Origin: an uncultured Chloroflexales bacterium
GTDB lineage: Bacteria > Chloroflexota > Chloroflexia > Chloroflexales > Chloroflexaceae
Direction: 5' to 3'
Assembly: GCA_937967405.1 (NCBI GenBank)
Contig: CALCJV010000029.1
Span: forward strand, 1 to 64,000
DNA: 64,000 bases
The notes under the pieces are model-generated. The model was not told where the DNA came from and searched no databases. It worked only from the letters and a program-made list of their open reading frames with translations. Shown here piece after piece: positions 10,273 through 20,131 of the stretch (the first letter of the stretch is position 1; every line of letters starts with the position of its first letter). Both the position numbers and the translations under genes were made by a program.

Positions 10273-11256
10273 CTACGATGCCCATCCCCACGCGGATAGA
10301 TCCATCACGGGACAGCGTGCATATGCTGCAAGTGGGGCAAGGGCCGCATTGGCGAGATTGAGATAGACGGCTTCGGTTGCCAGCAAGATGGGCAAGCCTA
10401 TCGCCCGCACATACGCTGGATCAGTGGTATGGTTGGTGGGTACGCCCGTCACGATGGCAACGCTACAGCGATTAAAGGGGAGACCATGCGTGAGGATGGT
10501 GTCTGCCTCTACGCCGAGAATCAGCGTATCGGCGGTGCGGTCGGCTAGGGCTGCATAGATTGCGGCAAGGTCGGCATCAGTATGGCTCCGCACCACGTTA
10601 CCCGACACTGCCTGCGTCACACGCGCTACCCACGCAGCTCGGTCTGTGCCTGTGACTATATAGAGCGGCACGCTGCCGAGTGCAGCCCAGTCTGGGATAG
10701 GTGGCGGAGTTGCGGGGACAGCTTCATCGTCAGCATCAGTGGGCGGGGTGAAGGCAACCGGATCAGCCAGCCAACTCCGGTTGCCCGTGCCGAATAACAC
10801 ACGTAGATCAGGCAGCGACGTTACGGGGATACGACGGGCAGTTGCCTCGGCAATCAGTTGCAGCAGGGCAACTGGCGGTTGTTGGCGGCGGCGTTGCTGT
10901 TGCAACGCAAACAGGGGTGTATCCCGATCCCACTCCTCGTCACCGCGCAGCTCCGCGCAGATACCCGCTACGATATACGTTGCCAATGCACAGCCTAGCT
11001 GTGGCTGCGGGGTGGTGAAATGGACCTGAAGCTGCCACGTTTGGTCAGGCAAGGGTTGCGCTTGGAGATTAAGATAGGCAAGCACCATGCCGATGGACTG
11101 GGCACCATCTTTAAAGGCAGCCCGAACCCGTTGGCTATAGTCATGCTGGCAGTGTAGCCGTACCAATACACCGGCCTGTGGGCTGTAGATGTTGGCTCCG
11201 ATAAGCGCGTGGCAGGCAATGATGCTGATCGGCTCTGGTGATATGGTGGCTAGCAC
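10273..11256 (-). CDS. Cyanophycin-synthetase-like protein: N-domain plus truncated Mur-ligase-like segment
   Basis: IAEATARRIPVTSLPDLRVLFGTGNRSW (CphA-like) and LILGVEADTILTHGLPFNRCSVAIVTGVPTNH (CphA/Mur-like); GTG start. Confidence 0.5.
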   Translation of the reverse strand: MLATISPEPISIIACHALIGANIYSPQAGVLVRLHCQHDYSQRVRAAFKDGAQSIGMVLAYLNLQAQPLPDQTWQLQVHFTTPQPQLGCALATYIVAGICAELRGDEEWDRDTPLFALQQQRRRQQPPVALLQLIAEATARRIPVTSLPDLRVLFGTGNRSWLADPVAFTPPTDADDEAVPATPPPIPDWAALGSVPLYIVTGTDRAAWVARVTQAVSGNVVRSHTDADLAAIYAALADRTADTLILGVEADTILTHGLPFNRCSVAIVTGVPTNHTTDPAYVRAIGLPILLATEAVYLNLANAALAPLAAYARCPVMDLSAWGWAS

Positions 11257-11307
11257 ACGGGCCTCTTGTATGGTGTGTATGAGCTTCGCATAACAAGCCT
11301 GCGCCTA

Positions 11308-12384
11308 CTAGTTGTAGCGGATGGCAAACGTGGGGCGGATCGCTGCGCCAATCCGTTCGCCCGCATGCCAGCCACTTTCGATAGCAAGGTGCACGCGCCC
11401 GCGCCCGAAGGTGAAGTCGCCCGCAAAAAATAGGCGGCTGTCAGGCAGATTGATCTGTTCGAAGCTGACTCCCGCTTCAGGCAGGGCATACTTCCAACGT
11501 TGCACATTGGCCCACAGCGGCTGCCCGAGATCAGTGCCCACAAGGGCTTGCACTAATGTATGCGTCGTGGTCACATAATCTGGGAGCGGTTCGCGGTATC
11601 TGCCATACGTGCCCTTAACGGCAGAGTCCCAGTGATGTTGTGTGAACTGGGGCGACATCTGGGCGATGAACAGCGCGTGTGGATCGGGCACATGCCCAGC
11701 CTTATCATGCTCGGCGGCCAGCCATGTGATCGGGTGCTGGCGATCCGTGTTGATCAGGGCGTACCAATCAAGGGCTGGACGCTGGGCATAGGCGAGGGCA
11801 ATCGAGAGGCACGGGCGATAGCTGATCGGGCGCAGGAGGGCGAGCAGCTGGTGTTGCTGGGCCGGGTCGAGTTGGCTAGCTTCGAGTAGCTCACAAATCT
11901 GGGGTGCCGGTGGCGTGAGCAGCACATAGTCTGCCTCATCGCGCAGTGTGCCGTCGCTATCATAGATACGATACCCCCCACGCGGGGTCTGTTCGATGCG
12001 CTGGATGGTCGTTTCGAGACGCACATCAAGCGGAGCCGCCAGTGTTTTCGCTAGGGTCGTCATGCCGCCGGGCCACGTCCATTTAGGGTCAGCATTTTGC
12101 ACCGGATCGCCCGTGTCAATTGTGCCATCGGCGGTGAAGGCCCACACGTCGCGCTCTAGATTACAGGCATGCGAGGCATGCATTAATTCGATCAGGGGCG
12201 CAGACGGAGCCTTAACATACTGTGCGCCATGATCGAAGATGAAGCGATCTACGCGGCGGGTGGCGGCGCGTCCCCCAACCCCGCGACTCTTCTCATACAG
12301 TGTGGCGCGAATCCCTTGCTGCTGCAAGCGTTGCGCGGCGGCGAGGCCAGCTACGCCGGCTCCAATGATGACGACCATTGTCAT
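11308..12384 (-). CDS. FAD-dependent oxidoreductase, renalase-like
   Basis: VVIIGAGVAGLAAAQRLQQQGIRATLYEKSRGVGGRAATRR; C-terminal FAGDFTFGRGRVHLAIESGWHAGERI. Confidence 0.85.
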   Translation of the reverse strand: MTMVVIIGAGVAGLAAAQRLQQQGIRATLYEKSRGVGGRAATRRVDRFIFDHGAQYVKAPSAPLIELMHASHACNLERDVWAFTADGTIDTGDPVQNADPKWTWPGGMTTLAKTLAAPLDVRLETTIQRIEQTPRGGYRIYDSDGTLRDEADYVLLTPPAPQICELLEASQLDPAQQHQLLALLRPISYRPCLSIALAYAQRPALDWYALINTDRQHPITWLAAEHDKAGHVPDPHALFIAQMSPQFTQHHWDSAVKGTYGRYREPLPDYVTTTHTLVQALVGTDLGQPLWANVQRWKYALPEAGVSFEQINLPDSRLFFAGDFTFGRGRVHLAIESGWHAGERIGAAIRPTFAIRYN

Positions 12385-13658
12385 ACGGTAAACTCCTCTA
12401 GCAACTGTTGTGTGCGTTTCAACTGCTTGCCGGGCCCAACCACCGCGAGGTGCATGGCCGCAGGTTGCACCACTTGCTGGAGTACCTGCTGCACATCGGC
12501 AGGTGTGACCGCATCAAGCTCTGCCATAATCTGTCCAAGCGGGGTGACCCTGCCGTAGCGCATGAACGAGCTACCGTTGCGCCCCGCAACTGACCACGTA
12601 TCTTCTAGGGAGAGGAAGATGCCGCCTTTGATCTGCTCGCGGGTGCGGTGCAGGTCGGCATCGGGGATGCCCTCGTGGGCAATGTGCTGGATCACCTCTA
12701 GCGTCACGGCTGTCGCTTCGGCTAAGCGGCGCGGGTCAACACTGGCGTAGATCACCCATAGCCCCGTGTCGGCGTATTTGCTGTAGTAGGTGCCGACATC
12801 GTAGGCGAGGCCGTGTTCTTCGCGCAGAGCCACGAAGAGGCGCGAGGACATGCCCCCGCCCATGTAGGTGTCGAGCAGTTCTAAGGGCCAGCGTTGGTCG
12901 GCGTGATACGACATGGCTGGAAAGCCGAGACAGAAATGAGCTTGTTCGCTGTTGCGCTTAACGGCATAGAGGGTACGTCCGGGCAGGGCCGGGGTGGTGG
13001 GGATGGGCGCAATGCGGGGCTGGAGCGGCAGATCGGCAAAGGCGGCGGCGGCGAGTGCAACAATCTGCTCCGTGTGGACATTGCCGGCCACTGATAGCAC
13101 GAGCGGTGCGGCGGCGTAGTGCTGCTGCCAGAACTGCACCAGATCGGCGTGGCGGATGGCGGCGACGCTCTCGATGCTGCCGCCTACGTCGCGCCCAAGC
13201 GGTTGCTTTGGGCCCCAGACAGACTGTTGCAGCAGCGTATGCACCCACTCATCTGGGCTATCTTGCGTGCCGCGCAGCTCCTCGATCACGACCCGCCGTT
13301 CTTTTTCTAGCTCACGCGGATCAAACAAGGGGAAGCGCACCAGATCAGTCAAGACCGTAAACGCCTGCTCCAGATGGGGTTGAGCCACTTTGGCCCAGTA
13401 GGTGGTCTGCTCATACGAGGTGGCGGCATCGAGGTAGCCGCCCACGCCCTCGACTGCGCTCGTGAGCAGTTGGGCGTTGGGGAAATGGCGCGTGCCCTTA
13501 AAACACATATGCTCAATCAAGTGTGAAATTCCACTTTGGGAGGGGTGTTCGTGGCGTGCGCCCACATTGAGTATGTAGCCGAGTGCAACGGAATAGGTAT
13601 GGGGCATTTCCTGTACCAGAATCGTTAGCCCAGTTGGGATCGTGTAGTGTTTCAGCAT
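12381..13658 (-). CDS. M16 family zinc metallopeptidase
   Basis: Start reassigned to MLKHYTIPTGLTILVQEMP; HLIEH (HXXEH) motif; stop overlaps next start by 4 nt. Confidence 0.92.
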   Translation of the reverse strand: MLKHYTIPTGLTILVQEMPHTYSVALGYILNVGARHEHPSQSGISHLIEHMCFKGTRHFPNAQLLTSAVEGVGGYLDAATSYEQTTYWAKVAQPHLEQAFTVLTDLVRFPLFDPRELEKERRVVIEELRGTQDSPDEWVHTLLQQSVWGPKQPLGRDVGGSIESVAAIRHADLVQFWQQHYAAAPLVLSVAGNVHTEQIVALAAAAFADLPLQPRIAPIPTTPALPGRTLYAVKRNSEQAHFCLGFPAMSYHADQRWPLELLDTYMGGGMSSRLFVALREEHGLAYDVGTYYSKYADTGLWVIYASVDPRRLAEATAVTLEVIQHIAHEGIPDADLHRTREQIKGGIFLSLEDTWSVAGRNGSSFMRYGRVTPLGQIMAELDAVTPADVQQVLQQVVQPAAMHLAVVGPGKQLKRTQQLLEEFTV

Positions 13659-13668
13659 GCTGCGATTA

Positions 13669-14133
13669 TTATGTGCGCTCAGTCTGTTTAGGCTGCAATG
13701 CCTCCCACCAGCGTTGCCAGTTGGGTTCAGTTGGGCGCACAGGCAGCGGGATTGCTTCAGGGGCAGGCTTTGATTCCGGCTCGACGGACGGGAAGCGGGG
13801 CAAGAGCACGATTTCGCCCTCGCGGGCCCAGCCAAGTTGCTCGCGGGCAGCTCGTTCAACATAGGCATCGGAGAGAGCGTAAGCGACGGCCTCTTGTAAG
13901 TGGCGGTTTTCACGCGCAATCCGATCCGCTTCTTCGGCTAGTTGGGCCTTGCGGGCTTCGAGGGCTGAGCTTTGGATGACTTGATTGATGAAGTTGAGCA
14001 TCAGGGAGAACGTAAGTAGCAGAAAGGCGAGGGTGATCGCGTGCACCATCAGCTGGCGCAACGTCAGCCCTGCTACTCCCTTGAGCGGGGCGGCAAGGAA
14101 GGCCCGAAACTGATTGGATGTCCGCTTGTTCAT
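13669..14133 (-). CDS. Septum formation initiator (FtsB/DivIC-like)
   Basis: One TM, short coiled coil, then YALSDAYVERAAREQLGWAREGEIVLL. Confidence 0.8.
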   Translation of the reverse strand: MNKRTSNQFRAFLAAPLKGVAGLTLRQLMVHAITLAFLLLTFSLMLNFINQVIQSSALEARKAQLAEEADRIARENRHLQEAVAYALSDAYVERAAREQLGWAREGEIVLLPRFPSVEPESKPAPEAIPLPVRPTEPNWQRWWEALQPKQTERT

Positions 14134-14163
14134 TTGGTGCAGGTCTGCTTGATCCCGCTGCTG

Positions 14164-14595
14164 CTATGAGGCTTCGAGTTGGCTCGCGCCGGGGCCTTCC
14201 AGCAGGAGCGGCTCATCAATCGTGCTGGACATGGTGCTTTGCCCACGGAACAACCCACCCGGCTCAATCTGCAAGGCAGCGGTGGTAATGTCGCCCCAGA
14301 CTTTGCCCGTTGGGGAGATTTCGAGCTTCTCGGTGGCGGTAATCTCACCTTTGACTGCCCCAGAGATGTGGATGTTTTGGGCTTTGATCGTGGCAATCAC
14401 ACGCCCGGTTTCCCCGACAATCAAGTTGCCGATCACTTCTATATCGCCTTCGACAGCACCGTCAATCCGCATATTGTTGTCTGAGTTGATTGTGCCAACA
14501 ATGCGGGTATTCGCACCAATCACGGTTTCAGGACGGCTACTGCCGCTTGCGGTGGGCACAGGTGCGCCGGGTTGCCGTTGTTTCTGACCAAACAT
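14164..14595 (-). CDS. Bactofilin (polymer-forming cytoskeletal protein)
   Basis: TVIGANTRIVGTINSDNNMRIDGAVEGDIEVIGNLIVGETGRVIATIKAQNIHISGAVKGEI beta-helix repeats. Confidence 0.9.
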   Translation of the reverse strand: MFGQKQRQPGAPVPTASGSSRPETVIGANTRIVGTINSDNNMRIDGAVEGDIEVIGNLIVGETGRVIATIKAQNIHISGAVKGEITATEKLEISPTGKVWGDITTAALQIEPGGLFRGQSTMSSTIDEPLLLEGPGASQLEAS

Positions 14596-14957
14596 GCCTT
14601 TCCTCCTGTTGGTGCTTATCTGTGCTGCGATCTGAACGGGGATCGCCGTTTACCATCTGAATGTCAGATAAGCCTAGTTGCATTATAAACGACGGGGTAG
14701 CTTCCGGCAAACGCCCGCCGCGGATACCAACAATCTAGAGATGATTGATCAATGATCTTCACCCAATTTGGTTATATCGCTTGTCGAAAGTTAATCTGGC
14801 GTGTACAATATACCCAGAGTGGCTTGTGAGGATGGTCTGCACCACCGCGTACCCCGCAGCCTACACCTTTGCTGGATCGGCATGTTGTGGCTCAACATTG
14901 GCTTGTGTAATGAAGCACAGGTGCAATGTTGCTTGGCATACCCTTCCGATGCAATGC

Positions 14958-14992
14958 AAGCCGATTGACCGAAAGAGCCGATTGACCGAAAG
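14958..14992. repeat. 17-bp tandem direct repeat, two copies, upstream of 15042 gene
   Basis: gccgattgaccgaaaga x2. Confidence 0.85.
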
Positions 14993-15041
14993 AATTGAAA
15001 GAAATTGATGGACGTAGTTGTGAGCGATCAAGCACAGAGAT

Positions 15042-15980
15042 TTGAGGCTCCATGTGGATAGCTGGACGGAACGGGCCATTGATGCAATTGCCCAGAATAC
15101 CATTGCCGGGGCCGCCGAGCTGGCTGAGCAAGGTGCAGATGTGCTCCTGCGCTGCGCCCGCGTAGATGAAACAGCTACCCTCGCCGACTTCAACGCGCAG
15201 GTCTTGCGGATTAGCATCGCCCTGATCCGCGCTCAGCCCGCAATGGCTCCGCTAGTCAATCTAGCGAATACGGCGCTGTGGGGGCTAGATGCGTGCCGCA
15301 CCCACGCCGATGCCCGCACGCGCCTTGCGGCGTTGGTGCGTGATTTTAAGCGTCGCTTGCGGATGCACGAGACCACGATTGCCGAAGCCGTGCTGCCGCT
15401 GATTCCTGACCGAGCCACCGTTCTCACGCATAGCCGTAGCGCAACGGTACGAGCGGCGTTACTGCTCGCGCAGCGAGCCGGGCGGCAGCTGACGGTGGTG
15501 TGTACCGAAGGTCGCCCGAACTATGAGGGGCGCGTGATGGCGACAGAGCTAGCCGCGCAGAATATCCCCGTGCGGCTGGTGATTGATGCGCTTGCGGCGA
15601 GCCGGGCGGCCACCGCCGATCTGGTATTGGTCGGGACGGATCATCTGAACCGAGATGGGCTTGCCAACAAAGCGGGCACATTTGGGGTTGTGATGACGGC
15701 GAAGTCAGTAGGTGTGCCCGTCTATGCGCTGTGCAGCAGCAGCAAGTTTTTGCCGCCCGGCTATGCCCGCCCCAAGCAGCACCATCGCCCCCCAGAGCAG
15801 GTGTGGGAGCAGGCTCCGGCGAGTGTGCAGGTTGAGAATTACTACTTTGACTACACCCCGCTCAATAGCATTGCGGGCATTGTCACCGAACGGGGAGCCT
15901 TGCCGCCGGCGGTCATTGAAGGCTGGCTGGCTGCGCTGCAACTGCATCCAGCTCTGGCGGCCAGCCAAGCGGGGGCGTGA
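15042..15980 (+). CDS. eIF-2B alpha/beta/delta-like protein
   Basis: VLTHSRSATVRAALLLAQRAGRQLTVVCTEGRPNYEGRVMATELAAQNIPVRLVIDALAAS...LVGTDHLNRDGLANKAGTF. Confidence 0.85.
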   Translation: MRLHVDSWTERAIDAIAQNTIAGAAELAEQGADVLLRCARVDETATLADFNAQVLRISIALIRAQPAMAPLVNLANTALWGLDACRTHADARTRLAALVRDFKRRLRMHETTIAEAVLPLIPDRATVLTHSRSATVRAALLLAQRAGRQLTVVCTEGRPNYEGRVMATELAAQNIPVRLVIDALAASRAATADLVLVGTDHLNRDGLANKAGTFGVVMTAKSVGVPVYALCSSSKFLPPGYARPKQHHRPPEQVWEQAPASVQVENYYFDYTPLNSIAGIVTERGALPPAVIEGWLAALQLHPALAASQAGA

Positions 15981-15983
15981 GGC

Positions 15984-17003
15984 GTGGACCACCAATTGAT
16001 CAAAGAAAGGCTCCGCGATCACATGCAACAGTCATTCCTTAACGAGGATACCCAACCTAGGTCTGCTCCGCGCATTGCCACCCAGTTTACTGCTGACGCG
16101 CCAATTACCTTGTATCATGGTGATTGTCTTGATGGATTGCGGCTGATCCCTGACGGAAGTGTCACGCTGATTATTACCTCACCGCCCTATAATCTTGGCA
16201 AACGGTATGAGGACCACCAGCAGCTTGACGCATATCGAGATTCGTATGAGCTGATCATTCGTGAACTTCGGCGCGTATTGTCCGAACAGGGTTCAATCTG
16301 CTGGCAAGTAGGCAACTATGTTGCGAATGGTGAGATTGTCCCGTTAGACATCGTGTTTTATCCACTCTTTAAGCGGCATGGCTTCAAACTTCGGAATCGC
16401 ATTGTGTGGCACTTTGCCCATGGACTGCATGCCTCCAAACGATTTTCGGGACGCTATGAAACGCTGTTATGGTTCACGAAAACTGACACGTATACCTTCA
16501 ATCTGGATGATGTTCGCGTTCCTGCAAAGTATCCCGGTAAACGGCACTTTAAGAAAGGCCCCAAATATGGTACTCCCAGTGGCAATCCGTTGGGAAAAAA
16601 TCCTTCGGACATATGGTCTATTGTTGTCCACGATTGGGAGACAGGGTTGTGGAACATTCCCAATGTCAAAGCGAATCATCCAGAAAAAACCATCCACCCC
16701 TGCCAATTTCCGATTGAGTTGGTCGAACGGTGTATCTTAGCCCTATCCAACAAAGGCGATCTTGTCTTCGATCCCTTTAGCGGTGTCGGGAGCGCAATCC
16801 TTGCAGCCCTGATGCATGATCGCCGTGCCGTTGGGTTTGAGAAAGAAGCTGAATACATCCAGATTGCCCATCAACGCATTCATGATTTGTACACAGGGGC
16901 ATTGAAATACCGTCCTTTAGGAAAACCTATTTATGAGCCTACAGGACGTGAAAAGGTTTCCCAATTTCCCCATGAATGGTTGCAAAATAGTGGTGATGTA
17001 TGA
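15984..17003 (+). CDS. Site-specific DNA methyltransferase (TSPPY type, beta-class motif order)
   Basis: YHGDCLDGLRLIPDGSVTLIITSPPYNLGKRYED ... DPFSGVGSAILAALMHDRRAVGFEKE. Confidence 0.92.
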   Translation: MDHQLIKERLRDHMQQSFLNEDTQPRSAPRIATQFTADAPITLYHGDCLDGLRLIPDGSVTLIITSPPYNLGKRYEDHQQLDAYRDSYELIIRELRRVLSEQGSICWQVGNYVANGEIVPLDIVFYPLFKRHGFKLRNRIVWHFAHGLHASKRFSGRYETLLWFTKTDTYTFNLDDVRVPAKYPGKRHFKKGPKYGTPSGNPLGKNPSDIWSIVVHDWETGLWNIPNVKANHPEKTIHPCQFPIELVERCILALSNKGDLVFDPFSGVGSAILAALMHDRRAVGFEKEAEYIQIAHQRIHDLYTGALKYRPLGKPIYEPTGREKVSQFPHEWLQNSGDV

Positions 17004-17593
17004 TTATCGCTGGACGCTATTCATTTAATCGTGGCGATGAAGTTGTGCAAAAGGAATATGCTGGTCTGTTACGCGAAGGAGAGGAAGCGATATGGCGCGT
17101 CAATGCAGAGAGTCATCGTACCAAAGCAAGTCAGGAGAAGACGAAGCGCGGGAAGTGGCTCTATAGCCCAATTAGTTTGAATGGAGCAATCAAAGAGCTT
17201 TTGCAGCAACGAGGCTGGCAACGGCAGCGTGTTGAGATTGAGTATTCGAGTGCATATTATACACCTGAATATCAAGGCCCTGTTGAGCGCAAAATTAGGG
17301 CTTATCGTGAAATGGATTTCGTAAAAGAAAAGTTAGGACTAGAGATACAGTTCGGGAAGTATGCTTTTATGGTATATAATGTTGCCGCGAAGATGACAAT
17401 ATTTCGTAATCTTGGACACATTGAAGTTGGCATAGAAGTTGTTCCAATTAAACAATTTGCCGAGCAGATGTCGTCTGGCGTGTCCTATTTTGAGCAGTTT
17501 GTCTGGGATTTGGAACAACGGGGAGTGTCAGATATTGACATCCCCGTCTTGATTTTGGGCGTTGATAGTGAGTCGAGTGTGCAACACCCATAA
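17000..17593 (+). CDS. Type II restriction endonuclease, BglII-like
   Basis: Overlaps MTase stop (ATGA). REMDFVKEKLGLEIQFGKYAFMVYN matches the remembered BglII active-site layout DFGKRDTLVEVQFSNYPF. Confidence 0.75.
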   Translation: MIIAGRYSFNRGDEVVQKEYAGLLREGEEAIWRVNAESHRTKASQEKTKRGKWLYSPISLNGAIKELLQQRGWQRQRVEIEYSSAYYTPEYQGPVERKIRAYREMDFVKEKLGLEIQFGKYAFMVYNVAAKMTIFRNLGHIEVGIEVVPIKQFAEQMSSGVSYFEQFVWDLEQRGVSDIDIPVLILGVDSESSVQHP

Positions 17594-17627
17594 GAAATCA
17601 GATGTTGTTGCTTTTCTGCGCTTTTGC

Positions 17628-19076
17628 CTAGCGTGCTCCCAATCCCAACGACGTGAGGAACCGTTGCATGGGTGATGTGCCTGCGCCCAGCACGATCTCA
17701 TCCGGTGGATTGAGCAGGCGTGTGCGGTAGATGGTGTGGTTACCATCCAGCCCCTTGAGGTTGACTTCTTGGCGGAGCGTGTCGCCGATCCGCACCGTAT
17801 CGAGCAGTTGCCGGAACGCAGGATCAGCATACACCTCTGCCGAACACGCGAGTTCGCCGCTACGAGCCAGCCCCTGTATCCGCGCTGCCTTGTTCACCGA
17901 TGAGCCGAAGTAGTCTAGCCGATCATTCAGCGTGACCAGAATCGCCGGGCCGCGATGGACACCGAGCTTCAGCCAAACCTGCTCTGAAATGTTGCGCTGG
18001 GCATTGTAGGCTTCGATCTGGGCGAGAAAAGCGGCAATCGCCCGCATCGCTTGCTCGTTGTTGAGGAACGAAGCCATCACTGCATCGCCGATAGTTTTCA
18101 GCACGCGCCCGCCGCAATCCTCAATCGCTCGAAACAGAATGTCGAAGTGGTCGCGCACGATGTTATACGCAACGGCATCGCCCAGCATCTCATACATGCG
18201 GGTTGAGCCGGTAATATCAGTGAAGAGGGTTGTCACCGATGAGATCAGCAGCCGCTCTCGATCCGATAGCACCTGATCGCTGAATAGCTCACGGAATACT
18301 GGATGGTGGCTCAGTTGCAGCCCAGTTAAGATCGGGGGGGGATGATCGAGAATGGTATCGGCATCGGCGGCACTCACCACCCACAGCAGCGAACGTGGTG
18401 CGGCCCGGTTGGTGTAGTGCAGGCGCACCCGCCCCGGCTGTGCTATAAGTGTGGCCGGGATCATGCCGGTTGCCGTCTCGGTGATGCGAAACTCCTGCAC
18501 CTCAGAGGTGGGCGCACCCGCCACCGTGAAATCGCCGTAGCTACCGGTGACGGGTGAGAAGAAGTGGTAGCTGCCTTCCACCATATCCGCTTCACCAGTG
18601 ACGCTTTGCCCATATCCCGCATCCAGCCCATATTGGGGCTGAAAGATCGCCAACGGCTTGAAGAAGTCCGTCGGGGCGGATTCGTTCTCAATCTCGGTAT
18701 TGAGCGAGAAGGTCACTTCGACGCGCTCGGCAAAATCGGCGGTGAAGTCCATCACACAGACGGAACAGTGGGTCAGCGAAGGAGCCTCGTTGAGCGATTG
18801 AAACTCCGTCGCAATGGTATTGCACATCGGGCAGTGAATATCCCAATGCAGATCGAGCAAGCCCACCCGAACAGCATACAGGCATTCGCCTAACACTGTA
18901 GATAGCGGGAAGCCAAGCTCAGTCGCAAGGCGCACGACATTGATGCGGTAGCGATCCGCGAGCGACGATTGGATCAGCCACGCTTGCAGCCCGTCGAGCA
19001 AGGCGTGGTTCGCAGCAGGGCGTTGCTTCAAGACGGTGATACGTTGCTGTAACCGTTCGGTATTCATAGGGGGCAC
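17628..19076 (-). CDS. Class III adenylate/guanylate cyclase with N-terminal DUF5939-like Zn-ribbon region
   Basis: CPMC...CSVC ribbon; FTDITGST, KTIGDAVMASF, LDYFGSSVNKAARIQ catalytic motifs. Confidence 0.88.
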   Translation of the reverse strand: MPPMNTERLQQRITVLKQRPAANHALLDGLQAWLIQSSLADRYRINVVRLATELGFPLSTVLGECLYAVRVGLLDLHWDIHCPMCNTIATEFQSLNEAPSLTHCSVCVMDFTADFAERVEVTFSLNTEIENESAPTDFFKPLAIFQPQYGLDAGYGQSVTGEADMVEGSYHFFSPVTGSYGDFTVAGAPTSEVQEFRITETATGMIPATLIAQPGRVRLHYTNRAAPRSLLWVVSAADADTILDHPPPILTGLQLSHHPVFRELFSDQVLSDRERLLISSVTTLFTDITGSTRMYEMLGDAVAYNIVRDHFDILFRAIEDCGGRVLKTIGDAVMASFLNNEQAMRAIAAFLAQIEAYNAQRNISEQVWLKLGVHRGPAILVTLNDRLDYFGSSVNKAARIQGLARSGELACSAEVYADPAFRQLLDTVRIGDTLRQEVNLKGLDGNHTIYRTRLLNPPDEIVLGAGTSPMQRFLTSLGLGAR

Positions 19077-19211
19077 GCTCCTTTATGAGTATACGATGAG
19101 AACTATCTACGGTAAAAAGTATCTCTAGCTCTTCCTGATTGTCTCACACCGAGCGTGGTACTACCGTAACCAATTGCACCGTTGCGAGCATCACTTGGTG
19201 TAAGCGTGGCG

Positions 19212-19796
19212 TTATGCGCTTGTGCCCGCCAAGCCAAGCCGCTCGGACTCAGCTTGCAGGGCGGCCAGCACCAGCTCGATCAAGGCTTCCAGCGACACGC
19301 CCAATTCGGCTGCACCCTGCTCAATATCTTCACGGCTGACCTTCGCCGCAAAGGCTTTGTCCTTCAGCTTCTTCTTGACTGATGAGACCTTCACCCCCGC
19401 CACATTCTTGTCGGGGCGTACCAGTGTGACCGCCGTGACAAAGCCGCTCAGCTCATCAACGGCAAACAGGGTTTTTTCCATTGGCGAAAGCCGCGCAACA
19501 TTGGCATAGTTGGCGTGGCTGAGAATAGCCCGGCAGACTTCTTCGCTCCAGCCGTGCTCACGCAGGTAGGCTACCCCAATAAACGGGTGGCCAGTCTCAT
19601 CGAGATTGGGGTTAGGGTATTGCTCATAATCCATATCGTGCAGCAAGCCCACCGCCTGCCACAGATCGGGGTCTGCGCCCTGCTGCTGGGCGGCATAGTG
19701 CATACTCGCCGCAACGGCCTCGCAGTGCTTGCGAAGGCTCTCGGCTTGCACCCATGCATACAGGATCGTGCGGGCCTGTTCAGTCAAGCTCATCAA
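19212..19796 (-). CDS. HD-domain hydrolase
   Basis: LRKHCEAVAASMHYAAQ...VGLLHDMDYEQYP...ILSHANYA. Confidence 0.82.
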   Translation of the reverse strand: MMSLTEQARTILYAWVQAESLRKHCEAVAASMHYAAQQQGADPDLWQAVGLLHDMDYEQYPNPNLDETGHPFIGVAYLREHGWSEEVCRAILSHANYANVARLSPMEKTLFAVDELSGFVTAVTLVRPDKNVAGVKVSSVKKKLKDKAFAAKVSREDIEQGAAELGVSLEALIELVLAALQAESERLGLAGTSA

Positions 19797-19895
19797 TCGT
19801 TACTCCTTTTCATTTACGGATACCTGCTGTGCATCATACCATGTTCTGGAGCCTATCTGGGTGCAGATTGCCGCCGTATTGCAGGGGGACAGTGC

Positions 19896-19901
19896 TATAA
19901 T
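19896..19901 (+). promoter_or_regulatory. Consensus -10 box (TATAAT) upstream of 19937
   Basis: agtgcTATAATagaac. Confidence 0.45.
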
Positions 19902-19936
19902 AGAACAGGAACGTACCATCGCAGAGGAGAAAGTTT

Positions 19937-20131
19937 GTGAGAGAGTTATCTGCTGTTCCCCCGACACCACCCAGCGTTGGGTTACATCCAGAGCTGGCTG
20001 AGGCTGCGGCTAGCGTTGCCCCCGTGACTGAGCATCTGCGTGCGCTGACCGCCAGTATGACCGATACGCAATTCAACTGGCACTCCAAAGGCATTGTTGC
20101 CGCAGCAGGTTATCCGGTAGGGACTGCCTGA
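19937..20131 (+). pseudogene. Truncated DinB-like N-terminal fragment, or leader cistron
   Basis: GTG start with GGAG; HLRALTASMTDTQFNWHSKG resembles the DinB N-terminus but stops; TGATG overlap with next gene. Confidence 0.4.

Noticed and set aside
14650-15040. Possible SRP RNA / small RNA gene in the intergenic region
   Set aside because: No GGAAGG-AGCAGCC-like SRP core or clear terminator; only a 17-bp tandem repeat is solid.
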